Positions 24,555 to 32,895 of a stretch of DNA of 64,000 nucleotides are shown piece by piece (position 1 is the stretch's first letter; each line of letters opens with the position of its first letter). The DNA is taken from NCBI RefSeq assembly GCF_046524175.1, contig NZ_JBEFZF010000008.1, positions 62,001 to 126,000 on the forward strand. Direction: 5' to 3'. The notes beneath the pieces were generated by a model. That model had not been told where the DNA came from and did no database searches. It worked only from the letters and a program-made list of their open reading frames with translations. Both the position numbers and the translations under genes were made by a program. Origin of the DNA: Spongiivirga sp046524175 (GTDB taxonomy: Bacteria; Bacteroidota; Bacteroidia; Flavobacteriales; Flavobacteriaceae).

Positions 24555-25502
24555 TTATGCCGTGAGATATTGAAGTACGTTTTTCTCAATACGTTCTTGA
24601 ATATTACTAATATCAGCTCTTACAAAATCCTCTCCCATGATATTTTCATATAATTCGATATAGCGTTCTGATACTGTCTTGATATATTCATCACTCATTT
24701 CAGGCACTGTTTGCCCTTCCAGCCCTTGAAAATCATTGCTAATTAACCACTGGCGTACAAATTCTTTTGAAAGCTGTTTTTGCGCTTCTCCTCTCTCTTG
24801 TCTTTCTTGATAGCCTTCTGCATAGAAATAGCGAGATGAGTCGGGAGTATGAATTTCATCTATCAAAACGATTTTACCATCTTTGGTTTTGCCAAACTCA
24901 TATTTAGTATCCACCAAAATGAGCCCACGTTGCTTCGCAATCTCCGAACCGCGTTGAAAGAGCTTTCTTGTATAGTCTTCTAAAACCAAATAATCTTCTT
25001 CTGAAACTATGCCTTTTGACAGGATATCTTCTCTCGAAATATCCTCATCATGATCGCCTTGTTCTGCTTTGGTTGCTGGAGTAATAATTGGTTCTGGGAA
25101 TTTGTCATTCTCTATCATGCCCTCTGGCATAGATACTCCGCAAAGTATTCTCTTACCCGCTTTATATTCCCTAGCCGCATGACCACTTAAATAACCGCGA
25201 ATGACCATTTCTACCATAAATGGCTCACACCGATGTCCAACTGCTACATTAGGATCTGGAGTTGCGATTAACCAATTGGGCACCAAATCCTCGGTTTGCT
25301 TCATAAACTTGGTAGCGATCTGATTTAAAATCTGGCCTTTATAGGGAATCCCTTTTGGCATTACCACATCAAAAGCTGATAAACGATCGGTCGCTATCAT
25401 CACCAAAAGGTCATTATCTAAACTATATACTTCTCGTACTTTTCCTTTATATACTGATTGTTGCCCAGGGAAATTGAAGTTGGTATTGGTAATGGTATTC
25501 AT
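24555..25502 (-). CDS. purC: SAICAR synthase
   Basis: This 315-residue phosphoribosylaminoimidazole-succinocarboxamide synthase performs the ATP-dependent addition of aspartate to CAIR in purine synthesis. Motifs seen are QSVYKGKVREVYSLD, ATDRLSAFDVVMPKGIPYKG, EMVIRGYLSGHAAREYKAG, ILVDTKYEFG and IHTPDSSRYFY. The length is that of the longer form seen in Bacteroidota and eukaryotes rather than the 240-residue form. It is followed on the same strand by no close gene; phoH lies 88 bp upstream and might share its transcript. Confidence 0.97.
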   Translation of the reverse strand: MNTITNTNFNFPGQQSVYKGKVREVYSLDNDLLVMIATDRLSAFDVVMPKGIPYKGQILNQIATKFMKQTEDLVPNWLIATPDPNVAVGHRCEPFMVEMVIRGYLSGHAAREYKAGKRILCGVSMPEGMIENDKFPEPIITPATKAEQGDHDEDISREDILSKGIVSEEDYLVLEDYTRKLFQRGSEIAKQRGLILVDTKYEFGKTKDGKIVLIDEIHTPDSSRYFYAEGYQERQERGEAQKQLSKEFVRQWLISNDFQGLEGQTVPEMSDEYIKTVSERYIELYENIMGEDFVRADISNIQERIEKNVLQYLTA

Positions 25503-25590
25503 CTATTTCTTGAAAGTATAAAAGTTCTCGATACTAATTTGATCTTAAAAACATTCAATCAAATTCACTTGAACTGACAATTTTATATTA

Positions 25591-26544
25591 TTAATCGCGG
25601 TTTTCGATAGCCTTATATGCTGCAATGATCTTTTTCACCAATTTATGACGAATCACATCTTTATCATCTAAAAATATCATTCCGACTCCCTGAGTATTTT
25701 TAAGTACTAATAAGGCTTCTTTTAATCCTGAAATTACTCTTCTTGGCAAGTCAATCTGTCCAGGGTCGCCGGTAATCATAAACTTAGCATTTTTCCCCAT
25801 ACGCGTTAAGAACATTTTCATTTGAGCATGGGTGGTGTTTTGAGCCTCGTCTAATATAACATATGCGTTATCTAAGGTTCTACCGCGCATAAAAGCTAGA
25901 GGAGCTATTTGAATAATTCCTTTTTCAATATGTGCTTCCAGCTTTTCGGCCGGTATCATATCGCGTAATGCGTCATATAAAGGCTGCATATACGGATCTA
26001 ACTTTTCTTTAAGATCCCCTGGCAAAAATCCAAGATTTTCACCTGCCTCAACCGCTGGTCGAGTTAGAATAATACGTTTAACTTCTTTTGCTTTTAAGGC
26101 TTGGACTGCCAATGCAACACCAGTATAGGTTTTACCAGTACCTGCTGGCCCGATAGCAAAAATAAGATCATTTTTTTTGCTTAATTCAACCAATTTACGC
26201 TGATTGGCTGTTTGTGCTTTTATCAACCTGCCACTTACACCATGAACTAATACAGCGTCACTTTCTTTTGAAGTCTGATAATCTGCACTGCTATTACTGG
26301 TCAGCACCCGCTCGATCACATTTTCGTCAAGCTTGTTGTATTTACCAAAGTGGGCGATTAACATTTCGAGACGTTTGTCAAACTCTTCTAACATTTCTTC
26401 ATCTCCGTAGGCTTTTATCTTATTACCACGAGCAACTATTTTAAGCTTAGGGAAATATTGCTTTAATAATTTGATATTTGCGTTTTGCTGTCCGAAGAAA
26501 TCTCTTGGCGTGATCTCAGAAAGTTCGATTGTAAGTTCGTTCAA
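25591..26544 (-). CDS. phoH: PhoH family ATPase
   Basis: The protein has 317 residues, with an N-terminal KH-like region and a P-loop ATPase core. Walker A is FAIGPAGTGKTYTGVALAV, followed by LTRPAVEAGENLGFLPGD and Walker B VILDEAQNTTHAQMKMFLTRMG with MTGDPGQIDLP. PhoH-like proteins act in RNA metabolism and often lie near ybeY. No ATG fits the conserved N-terminus NELTIELSEITPRDFFG, so it starts at TTG (26544). The rightward gene 203 bp away also uses TTG. Confidence 0.95.
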   Translation of the reverse strand: MNELTIELSEITPRDFFGQQNANIKLLKQYFPKLKIVARGNKIKAYGDEEMLEEFDKRLEMLIAHFGKYNKLDENVIERVLTSNSSADYQTSKESDAVLVHGVSGRLIKAQTANQRKLVELSKKNDLIFAIGPAGTGKTYTGVALAVQALKAKEVKRIILTRPAVEAGENLGFLPGDLKEKLDPYMQPLYDALRDMIPAEKLEAHIEKGIIQIAPLAFMRGRTLDNAYVILDEAQNTTHAQMKMFLTRMGKNAKFMITGDPGQIDLPRRVISGLKEALLVLKNTQGVGMIFLDDKDVIRHKLVKKIIAAYKAIENRD

Positions 26545-26747
26545 ATGCGATCTATTTAATAATTAATGCTTTATTAAAATAAGGATATACACCATTGTTT
26601 GTGGGTAACTTTTTCGAGAACACTTTAATTTTATATCGAAAAAATATACTTTCGTCCTATATATGTTATGAAGCCTGTTATAGTGACCATGACATAAGAC
26701 AAACTTACGTTTTTTTATATCTGCCTAATTAAAAAAATATCAACAAT

Positions 26748-27584
26748 TTGCCAACGCCAATAATAACCTTAACTACGGATTTTGGTAAAAAAGACCACTT
26801 TGCAGGAGCGGTTAAAGGAGCAATTTATAAGGAGCTGCCTGATGCAAAAGTTATTGATATTTCACACGATGTTTCTCCCTTTAATATTCAAGAAGCGGCC
26901 TACATAATCCAAAATGCTTATAAAAGCTTCCCCGCTGGGAGTATTCATATTATAGGTATTGATGCTGAATTAACTCCTGAAAACAGGCATATAGCATTAA
27001 AAATGGATGGACACTATTTTATTTGTGCAAATAATGGCATCGTTTCAATGATTAGTTCGGAATTTGTTGCGGAAAAAATGGTCGAGATTAACATACATAA
27101 TACCATGCAAACCAGTTTTACTGTACTTGATGTATTTGTGAAAGTCGCATGCCATATTGCTCGAGGCGGAACTTTAGATGTTATTGGTAAACAAGCCAAA
27201 GAAATAAAACAGCTTACCACCATCAAACCGTCGATTAATACCGAGGGGAATCAGATAATTGGTAACGTTATTTACATTGACAACTACGGTAATGTTGTTA
27301 CGAACATTACTCGAAAACTGTTTGATGAAATTGGAAAAACCAGGTCATTCGAAATTTCAGTGCGAAACCACCGTTTTACCAAAATATATAACAACTATAG
27401 TGACTTTGTAAATTTTGACATTCCAATTAACGAGCGTCAAGTAGATGGTAGCGGACTTATTGTATTTAATTCTGCTTCATTTTTAGAAGTCGCTATTTAT
27501 AAAAGTAACCCAATGACTGTGGGCGGAGCATCTTCATTATATGCCTTGGACTATAGAGATACCATAACTATAAATTTTAGCTAA
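26748..27584 (+). CDS. SAM hydroxide adenosyltransferase (DUF62)
   Basis: This 278-residue protein is of the chlorinase/fluorinase superfamily, whose ordinary bacterial members hydrolyse S-adenosylmethionine to adenosine and methionine. Signature parts are the opening TLTTDFGKKDHFAGAVKGA, DISHDVSPFNIQEAAYI, the FICANNGIVSMI strand, GNVIYIDNYGNVVTNI and the closing VGGASSLYAL. It begins with TTG (26748), directly before the conserved segment; no ATG is available. It is followed with a 1-bp stop-start overlap by the ABM protein gene and then by gldFG and dnaN. Nothing indicates a halogenase function. Confidence 0.9.
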   Translation: MPTPIITLTTDFGKKDHFAGAVKGAIYKELPDAKVIDISHDVSPFNIQEAAYIIQNAYKSFPAGSIHIIGIDAELTPENRHIALKMDGHYFICANNGIVSMISSEFVAEKMVEINIHNTMQTSFTVLDVFVKVACHIARGGTLDVIGKQAKEIKQLTTIKPSINTEGNQIIGNVIYIDNYGNVVTNITRKLFDEIGKTRSFEISVRNHRFTKIYNNYSDFVNFDIPINERQVDGSGLIVFNSASFLEVAIYKSNPMTVGGASSLYALDYRDTITINFS

Positions 27585-27895
27585 TGTTGGTAAGAATTGT
27601 AAAAATGAGTTTTAACCCTCAGCATATTGAGGATTTTATTAGCATTTTTGAAGATAGTAAGTCGAAAATTAGAGGGTTTCATGGTTGCGATCATTTAGAG
27701 CTATATCAAGATAAAAACACTCCTAACTTGTTTTTTACCTATAGTCATTGGCAAAGTGAAGCGCATTTAAATGCCTATAGACATTCTGACTATTTTGAAA
27801 AAGTTTGGAAAGCTACCAAAGCATTATTTAATGATAAACCTGAAGCATGGAGTGTTGATACCCTCTATGTGGTAAATGACCCCAAAACCGAATAA
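27584..27895 (+). CDS. ABM-domain monooxygenase-like protein
   Basis: The protein has 103 residues forming a single dimeric ferredoxin-like ABM fold: a first strand MLVRIVKMSFNP, the helix EDFISIFEDSKSKIR, strands HLELYQDKNTPNLFFTYSHW, and a last helix YFEKVWKATKALF. Such proteins are oxygenases, haem-degrading enzymes or non-catalytic binders; no specific substrate can be named. Its ATG overlaps the TAA of the SAM hydrolase gene, and gldFG starts 6 bp after it, so all three are co-transcribed. Confidence 0.85.
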   Translation: MLVRIVKMSFNPQHIEDFISIFEDSKSKIRGFHGCDHLELYQDKNTPNLFFTYSHWQSEAHLNAYRHSDYFEKVWKATKALFNDKPEAWSVDTLYVVNDPKTE

Positions 27896-27901
27896 CATTT
27901 T

Positions 27902-30277
27902 ATGTTAAGCATACTAAAAAAAGAAATAAACAGTTTTTTCTCTTCCCCAATCGGCTATTTGGTAATCGCCATTTTCTTATTGGTAACCGGACTATTTTTA
28001 TGGGTATTTAATGGAGATTTCAACATACTGAATTCTGGCTTTGCCGATCTGTCCGGATTTTTTAAACTAGCTCCTTGGGTACTGTTATTTCTAATTCCTG
28101 CAGTTTGCATGAGAAGTTTTTCTGAAGAAAAAAAACAGGGCACCCTCGACCTGCTTTTGATAAAACCCATTTCGCGCTTTAAGATCATTGTTGCAAAATA
28201 TTTGGCTTCATTCTTATTAGTGCTATTGGCTTTATTACCATCATTACTGTATGTACTTACCATTTCGAAATTAGGTAATCCTGAAGGCTCATTTGATAGC
28301 GGCAGTGTAATCGGCTCTTACACTGGTTTAATTCTAGTTGCTTCAGTATATACGGCTATTGGCGTCTTCGCTTCTGCTATTACTCAAAATCAGATAATTG
28401 CATTTGTTAGTGGGGTATTCTTGTGCTTCTTATTTTATCTAGGATTTGATGGTATTGCAGGTTTTGAACTCTTTGGTTCAGCCGATCTTTTCGTTGAAAG
28501 CCTAGGTATTAATTCGCATTATGAAAGTACCGGTCGTGGTGTGATCAGTATTGCTGATATTTGCTACTTTATTGGGCTCACCCTTCTGTTTTTAATTACC
28601 ACCCAGGTGTTATTAGACAGGAAAATTGACCTTAAAAAATATGCTTTACCCATCATATTTCTCGGTTTTATAGTCGGGCTTGGTTTTACCGCTAATAAAC
28701 GTTTTGATCTTACCGAGGATCAGCGTTATACCCTTTCGGAAGCATCTATTGCCACTCTAGACAATGCAACTTCTCCAGTTTTTATTGATGTCTTTTTGAA
28801 AGGTGATTTTCCATCAGAATTTAAACGCCTACAATTAGAAACACAGCAGTTACTAAGGGAGTTTGAAAATCATAATGATAAAGTGCAAGTCAACTTTATT
28901 GACCCATTTGAAGAAGAAGAAAATGCGAATGCTATTACCCAACAACTTGTGCAGCTAGGTTTAACCCCCGCTAACGTTACAGTCACTGAAAATGGAAAAA
29001 CTTCGCAAGAACTAATCGTCCCTTGGGCCATTGCGAATTATCAAAATCGCACTGTTCGTATACCGTTAATGAAAAATAAATTGGGAGCAAATCAGGAAGA
29101 ACGCGTCGCCAATTCTGTTCAACAATTAGAATATGCTTTTGCTGATGGTTTTAGCAGACTGGTGAATCCTAAGAAAAGAAAAATTGCGGTTTTAAAAGGA
29201 AATGGACAACTTGAAGACCGGTATTTGATTGACTTTTTATCTACTTTAAAAGAATCGTACTTTATAGCACCTTTCGACTTAGATTCCCTGAATAATGAAC
29301 CAATAAAAACCCTTAAAAATCTTGAGCGATTTGATCTTGCCATTATTGCCAAGCCCACTATCGCTTTTTCAGATAAGGAAAAAATGATTATCGATCAATT
29401 TATCATGAGAGGCAAAAGCAGTCTATGGTTGTTAGATGCTGTTAATATGGAAACAGATAGTTTAAGGCAGAATGGGGAAGCACTTGCGTTTAACAGGGAG
29501 TTGAACCTAAATGATATGCTATTTCAATATGGCGTACGAGTAAATCCAGTATTGGTAAACGACTTATACTCGGCTCCGATCACCTTGGCTACGGGAGAAG
29601 GCAATAATGCCCGCTTTGTTCCTGTAAAATGGTTCTATTCGCCCCTGGCAGATGCTGCAACTAACCACCCTATTTCTAATAATATTAATCTGGTGAAATT
29701 TGATTTTGCAAATCCGTTAGACACCCTTAAAAATAGTATTAAGAAAACGATCTTACTGCAAAGTTCTGCGGCAACCAAAAAAGTTGGAACACCACAAATA
29801 ATCTCACTTGACATTGTAGAAAAAGAACCGGATTTGCAGAGCTATACTGCCGGACATATACCACTGGCTGTTTTGTTGGAAGGAAAATTCAAATCAGTTT
29901 ATAAAAACAGAATTAAACCATTCAAGATGGACTCGACCATGGAAGATGGAAGGAATGCCAAGATGATCGTTGTTTCTGACGGTGATGTGGTAAAAAATCA
30001 ATTTCAACAAGGTCGGCCTTTAGAACTTGGATTCGATCGCTGGACTGGACAACAGTATGGTAATAAAGAGTTCCTATTGAATGCAGTAAATTATCTTTTG
30101 AATGACGACGGTTTGATAAATATTCGATCAAAAGAAATAAAAATTGCTTTTTTAGATCAACAGAAAGTGATTGAACAACGTACTAAATGGCAAATTGTTA
30201 ATATGGTGGTTCCGTTAATTGCACTAACAGTTTTTGGATTTTTATTTAACCTCATCAGAAAGAAAAAATACCGTTAG
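27902..30277 (+). CDS. gldFG: Fused GldF-GldG gliding motility ABC transporter protein
   Basis: The protein has 791 residues in one frame. Residues about 1-240 are GldF, an ABC-2-type permease with six membrane segments (INSFFSSPIGYLVIAIFLLV, MRSFSEEKKQGTLDLLLIKP). Residues about 246-791 are GldG (TM at about 249-262, then KRFDLTEDQRYTLSEASI, FIDVFLKGDFPSEFKRLQ, a periplasmic domain, and a C-terminal TM before RKKKYR). In Flavobacterium johnsoniae these are separate adjacent genes needed for gliding with the ATPase GldA. Here the joint at about residue 240 (position about 28628) has no stop or internal start. The gene is followed by dnaN, as usual in the family. No gldA is in the window. Confidence 0.9.
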   Translation: MLSILKKEINSFFSSPIGYLVIAIFLLVTGLFLWVFNGDFNILNSGFADLSGFFKLAPWVLLFLIPAVCMRSFSEEKKQGTLDLLLIKPISRFKIIVAKYLASFLLVLLALLPSLLYVLTISKLGNPEGSFDSGSVIGSYTGLILVASVYTAIGVFASAITQNQIIAFVSGVFLCFLFYLGFDGIAGFELFGSADLFVESLGINSHYESTGRGVISIADICYFIGLTLLFLITTQVLLDRKIDLKKYALPIIFLGFIVGLGFTANKRFDLTEDQRYTLSEASIATLDNATSPVFIDVFLKGDFPSEFKRLQLETQQLLREFENHNDKVQVNFIDPFEEEENANAITQQLVQLGLTPANVTVTENGKTSQELIVPWAIANYQNRTVRIPLMKNKLGANQEERVANSVQQLEYAFADGFSRLVNPKKRKIAVLKGNGQLEDRYLIDFLSTLKESYFIAPFDLDSLNNEPIKTLKNLERFDLAIIAKPTIAFSDKEKMIIDQFIMRGKSSLWLLDAVNMETDSLRQNGEALAFNRELNLNDMLFQYGVRVNPVLVNDLYSAPITLATGEGNNARFVPVKWFYSPLADAATNHPISNNINLVKFDFANPLDTLKNSIKKTILLQSSAATKKVGTPQIISLDIVEKEPDLQSYTAGHIPLAVLLEGKFKSVYKNRIKPFKMDSTMEDGRNAKMIVVSDGDVVKNQFQQGRPLELGFDRWTGQQYGNKEFLLNAVNYLLNDDGLINIRSKEIKIAFLDQQKVIEQRTKWQIVNMVVPLIALTVFGFLFNLIRKKKYR

Positions 30278-30317
30278 AAATGTTAATAAGTTTGTTTTAG
30301 CAAACAAAGGGATTACC

Positions 30318-30325
30318 TATATTTG
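30318..30325 (+). promoter_or_regulatory. -7 box of the dnaN promoter
   Basis: TATATTTG matches TAnnTTTG and lies 29 bp before the dnaN ATG. The TTG further upstream (30292-30294) is 23 bp away, longer than ideal, so the -33 element is weak. Confidence 0.55.
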
Positions 30326-30354
30326 TCAGTAATTTAAACCAGAGACTACTTCAC

Positions 30355-31473
30355 ATGAAATTCATCGTATCAAGCACGTATCTTTTAAAGCATTTACAAG
30401 TTTTAGGTGGCGTAATTAACAACAGTAATACGCTACCTATTCTAGATAATTTTTTGTTCGAATTAGATAATTCCACTTTAAAAGTATCAGCTTCAGATCT
30501 TGAGACGACGATGTCATCAGTTTTAGAAGTAGAATCGGATGCGACAGGAAATATTGCAGTTCCTGCCCGATTGTTATTAGACACCTTAAAAACATTTCCT
30601 GAACAACCGCTTACCTTCGTAGTTCAGGATAATAATACGGTAGAGATTAGCTCTAATCATGGTAAGTATGCAGTGGCGTATGCAGATGGTGCTGAGTTCC
30701 CAAAGACAGTTTCACTTGACAATCCAAGCTCGACTACTATCGTAGGTGATGTGTTGGCAACTGCTATAAGCAAAACTATTTTTGCTGCCGGTAATGATGA
30801 TTTGCGTCCGGTAATGTCTGGTGTATTTTTTCAATTTTCACCCGAGAATTTGACTTTTGTTGCTACTGATGCACATAAACTGGTAAAATATACCCGAGAA
30901 GATATCGCTGCTTCTGAGGTAGCAGAATTTATTATGCCTAAAAAGCCTTTAAATCTTTTAAAAAGCATTTTGGCAGGTAATGATGCGGAGGTGAAGGTTG
31001 AATACAATGATTCCAACGCTAAATTCTCATTTGAAAACACCGAATTAGTAAGTAGATTAATTGATGGAAAGTATCCAAATTACGAAGCGGTAATTCCTAA
31101 AGAGAACCCGAATAAATTAACAGTAGAACGCAATCAGTTTTTAAACTCATCAAGACGTGTTTCTATCTTCTCTAATAAAACTACACATCAACTTCGTTTG
31201 AAAATTGCTGGAGCAGAACTTAATATTTCTGCTGAAGATTTAGACTATAGCAACAAGGCAGAGGAGCGTTTAAATTGTGATTATCAAGGTGATGATATAC
31301 AAATAGGATTCAACTCACGTTTCTTAATTGAAATGTTGAATAACCTAAATGCAAATGACGTTCAGTTAGAAATGTCACTTCCTAACCGTGCAGGGATTCT
31401 TACTCCTATTGATGGTTTAGATGAAGGTGAACAAATTACAATGCTGGTAATGCCGGTGATGCTGAATAATTAG
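30355..31473 (+). CDS. dnaN: DNA polymerase III beta subunit (sliding clamp)
   Basis: This 372-residue protein has three repeated clamp domains. It starts MKFIVSSTYLLKHLQVLGGV, has FAAGNDDLRPVMSGVFFQF and VATDAHKLVKYT in domain 2, RLIDGKYPNYEAVIP in domain 3, and the C-terminal MLVMPVMLN closing strand. It forms the ring that tethers polymerase to DNA. It has its own -7 promoter box and a terminator, so it is likely transcribed separately from gldFG as well as by readthrough. No dnaA is adjacent, so this is not an obvious origin region. Confidence 0.98.
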   Translation: MKFIVSSTYLLKHLQVLGGVINNSNTLPILDNFLFELDNSTLKVSASDLETTMSSVLEVESDATGNIAVPARLLLDTLKTFPEQPLTFVVQDNNTVEISSNHGKYAVAYADGAEFPKTVSLDNPSSTTIVGDVLATAISKTIFAAGNDDLRPVMSGVFFQFSPENLTFVATDAHKLVKYTREDIAASEVAEFIMPKKPLNLLKSILAGNDAEVKVEYNDSNAKFSFENTELVSRLIDGKYPNYEAVIPKENPNKLTVERNQFLNSSRRVSIFSNKTTHQLRLKIAGAELNISAEDLDYSNKAEERLNCDYQGDDIQIGFNSRFLIEMLNNLNANDVQLEMSLPNRAGILTPIDGLDEGEQITMLVMPVMLNN

Positions 31474-31494
31474 AAAAATTTACTTGAAAAAAGT

Positions 31495-31531
31495 AAAAAC
31501 CTTCAAGATCTAAATCTTGGAGGTTTTTTTA
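31495..31531 (+). terminator. Terminator after dnaN
   Basis: AAAAACCTTCAAGAT pairs with ATCTTGGAGGTTTTT (one G-U pair, 4-nt loop) and is followed by further T. It lies between convergent genes and may act on both strands. Confidence 0.88.
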
Positions 31532-31545
31532 TATGATACTACCCA

Positions 31546-32769
31546 CTACTCCGCTATTAGTTCACCAATAAAGGCTGTAAATTCCTTTTTAAACTCTAAG
31601 TGTTTCTCCCCGGTTGCAGGACCATTATAACCAGTATGTATTTTACGAACATTACCTTTCTTATCAATGTAAATAGTTGTAGGATAAGATAATACATGAT
31701 TCAACATTGGCAATTTTTTCGCTGCTTCCTCCTTATCCGAAGTTCCGTACTGCGCCAACAATAGTGGATATTCCACTCCTATTTTATCTGCCAATCTATT
31801 CATGCTTTTAATGGCCTTTTCCTTTGTTTTAGCATATTCAAAATTAAGCCCAACGATTTCAAAACCACGCTCCTTATTCTCCTTATAAAATGGCGCATAA
31901 AATTTAGTCTCATCTAAGCAATTAGGACACCATGAGCCTAATATCTGCACTAAAACTACCTTATCCTTAAAACGATTGTCTTCTAGAGATATCATCTTTC
32001 CATTGACATCAGGAAAACTGAACTCAAACTTATCATAGCCTTCTTTTAAAAAGGTCAATGAATAATCACTAGGTAATTCGTAGTTCGCATTGCGTTTTGC
32101 CACAAAAGGCTCTTGAAAATGATTTCCTGAATAAAAAGTTCCTGTCATTGTACTATCCGTAACCGTAGCGGTAAACAAAAACGCGTGTCCTCCGTCAAAA
32201 GCTGATAAGCTTAATTCATTACCATCTAAAACTCCTTCCAGATATCGATAGTCTCCGGTTGTAGTGCGAAATGTACCAGTGACAATCCCACTTTTTTCTT
32301 GTTTAAAAATACCTTTAGCGATATATCGATCTTCCTCAACATTAGGGCTAAAAACTGTCTCCCAAACACCGGTTAAATCAGCCATTTGATTTTTTGATAT
32401 TGCAAATCGGTCTGTTTTGCCATAACTCATTGTAAACGGCACGATGCGATCAAGACTTTCCTTTACAAAATCGCCTTTAATGGTTGTATCATCTGTAAAT
32501 ATTCCGGCTAAATAACCTTCAAAAACAGGGGCTTTGATTGTGATTGAATCCCCATTAATCTCAATTTCATCGACTAAGATTCGTTCTTCTGCATTAAAAA
32601 TGGTGAGTGTTTTATCTTCATTGACTTCAAAAGTAAAAGGCAATATCTTATTATCCTGCACTTCAAGCTCAGCCCTCCAGATTCCTTTTTGCAAAGAATT
32701 AGCTGTTTTGGTTTCAGCGCATGAAACCAATAAAATAAATGAAAATAATACTACTAAATATCTAAGCAT
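31546..32769 (-). CDS. TlpA-like thioredoxin lipoprotein
   Basis: The protein has 407 residues. A lipoprotein signal with lipobox LLVSC (Cys17) is followed by a beta-rich N-terminal region (about 25-235, repeats of ADLTGVWET and GTFRTTTGDY type). A TlpA/ResA-like thioredoxin domain (about 245-405) carries the active site Trp280-Cys-Pro-Asn-Cys284. It should act as an envelope thiol-disulphide reductant or isomerase. It ends at the dnaN terminator and lies divergent from pheT with 126 bp between them. Confidence 0.92.
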   Translation of the reverse strand: MLRYLVVLFSFILLVSCAETKTANSLQKGIWRAELEVQDNKILPFTFEVNEDKTLTIFNAEERILVDEIEINGDSITIKAPVFEGYLAGIFTDDTTIKGDFVKESLDRIVPFTMSYGKTDRFAISKNQMADLTGVWETVFSPNVEEDRYIAKGIFKQEKSGIVTGTFRTTTGDYRYLEGVLDGNELSLSAFDGGHAFLFTATVTDSTMTGTFYSGNHFQEPFVAKRNANYELPSDYSLTFLKEGYDKFEFSFPDVNGKMISLEDNRFKDKVVLVQILGSWCPNCLDETKFYAPFYKENKERGFEIVGLNFEYAKTKEKAIKSMNRLADKIGVEYPLLLAQYGTSDKEEAAKKLPMLNHVLSYPTTIYIDKKGNVRKIHTGYNGPATGEKHLEFKKEFTAFIGELIAE

Positions 32770-32843
32770 AGCTCGTGTTTTCTAAAGAATCGAAAAAACA
32801 ACAAAAAACTTACAAAAACAAACCCTAGTATTTACTGATATAT

Positions 32844-32873
32844 TTGACAACTTAGGCCATTATGCTATCTTTG
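32844..32873 (+). promoter_or_regulatory. Promoter of pheT
   Basis: TTG (32844-32846) is followed after 19 bp by TATCTTTG (32866-32873), a full match to the Bacteroidota consensus. The pheT ATG is 22 bp downstream, giving a very short leader. Confidence 0.8.
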
Positions 32874-32895
32874 ACACTTTGAAAATTTACGCTGA

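Noticed and set aside
26748..27584. A SAM-dependent fluorinase or chlorinase
   Set aside because: The family is the same, but its ordinary bacterial members are SAM hydrolases, and no halogenase-type insertion or gene cluster is evident.
30355..31473. A chromosomal replication origin near dnaN
   Set aside because: No dnaA, no cluster of DnaA boxes and no recF are seen nearby; dnaN is often unlinked from the origin in Bacteroidota.
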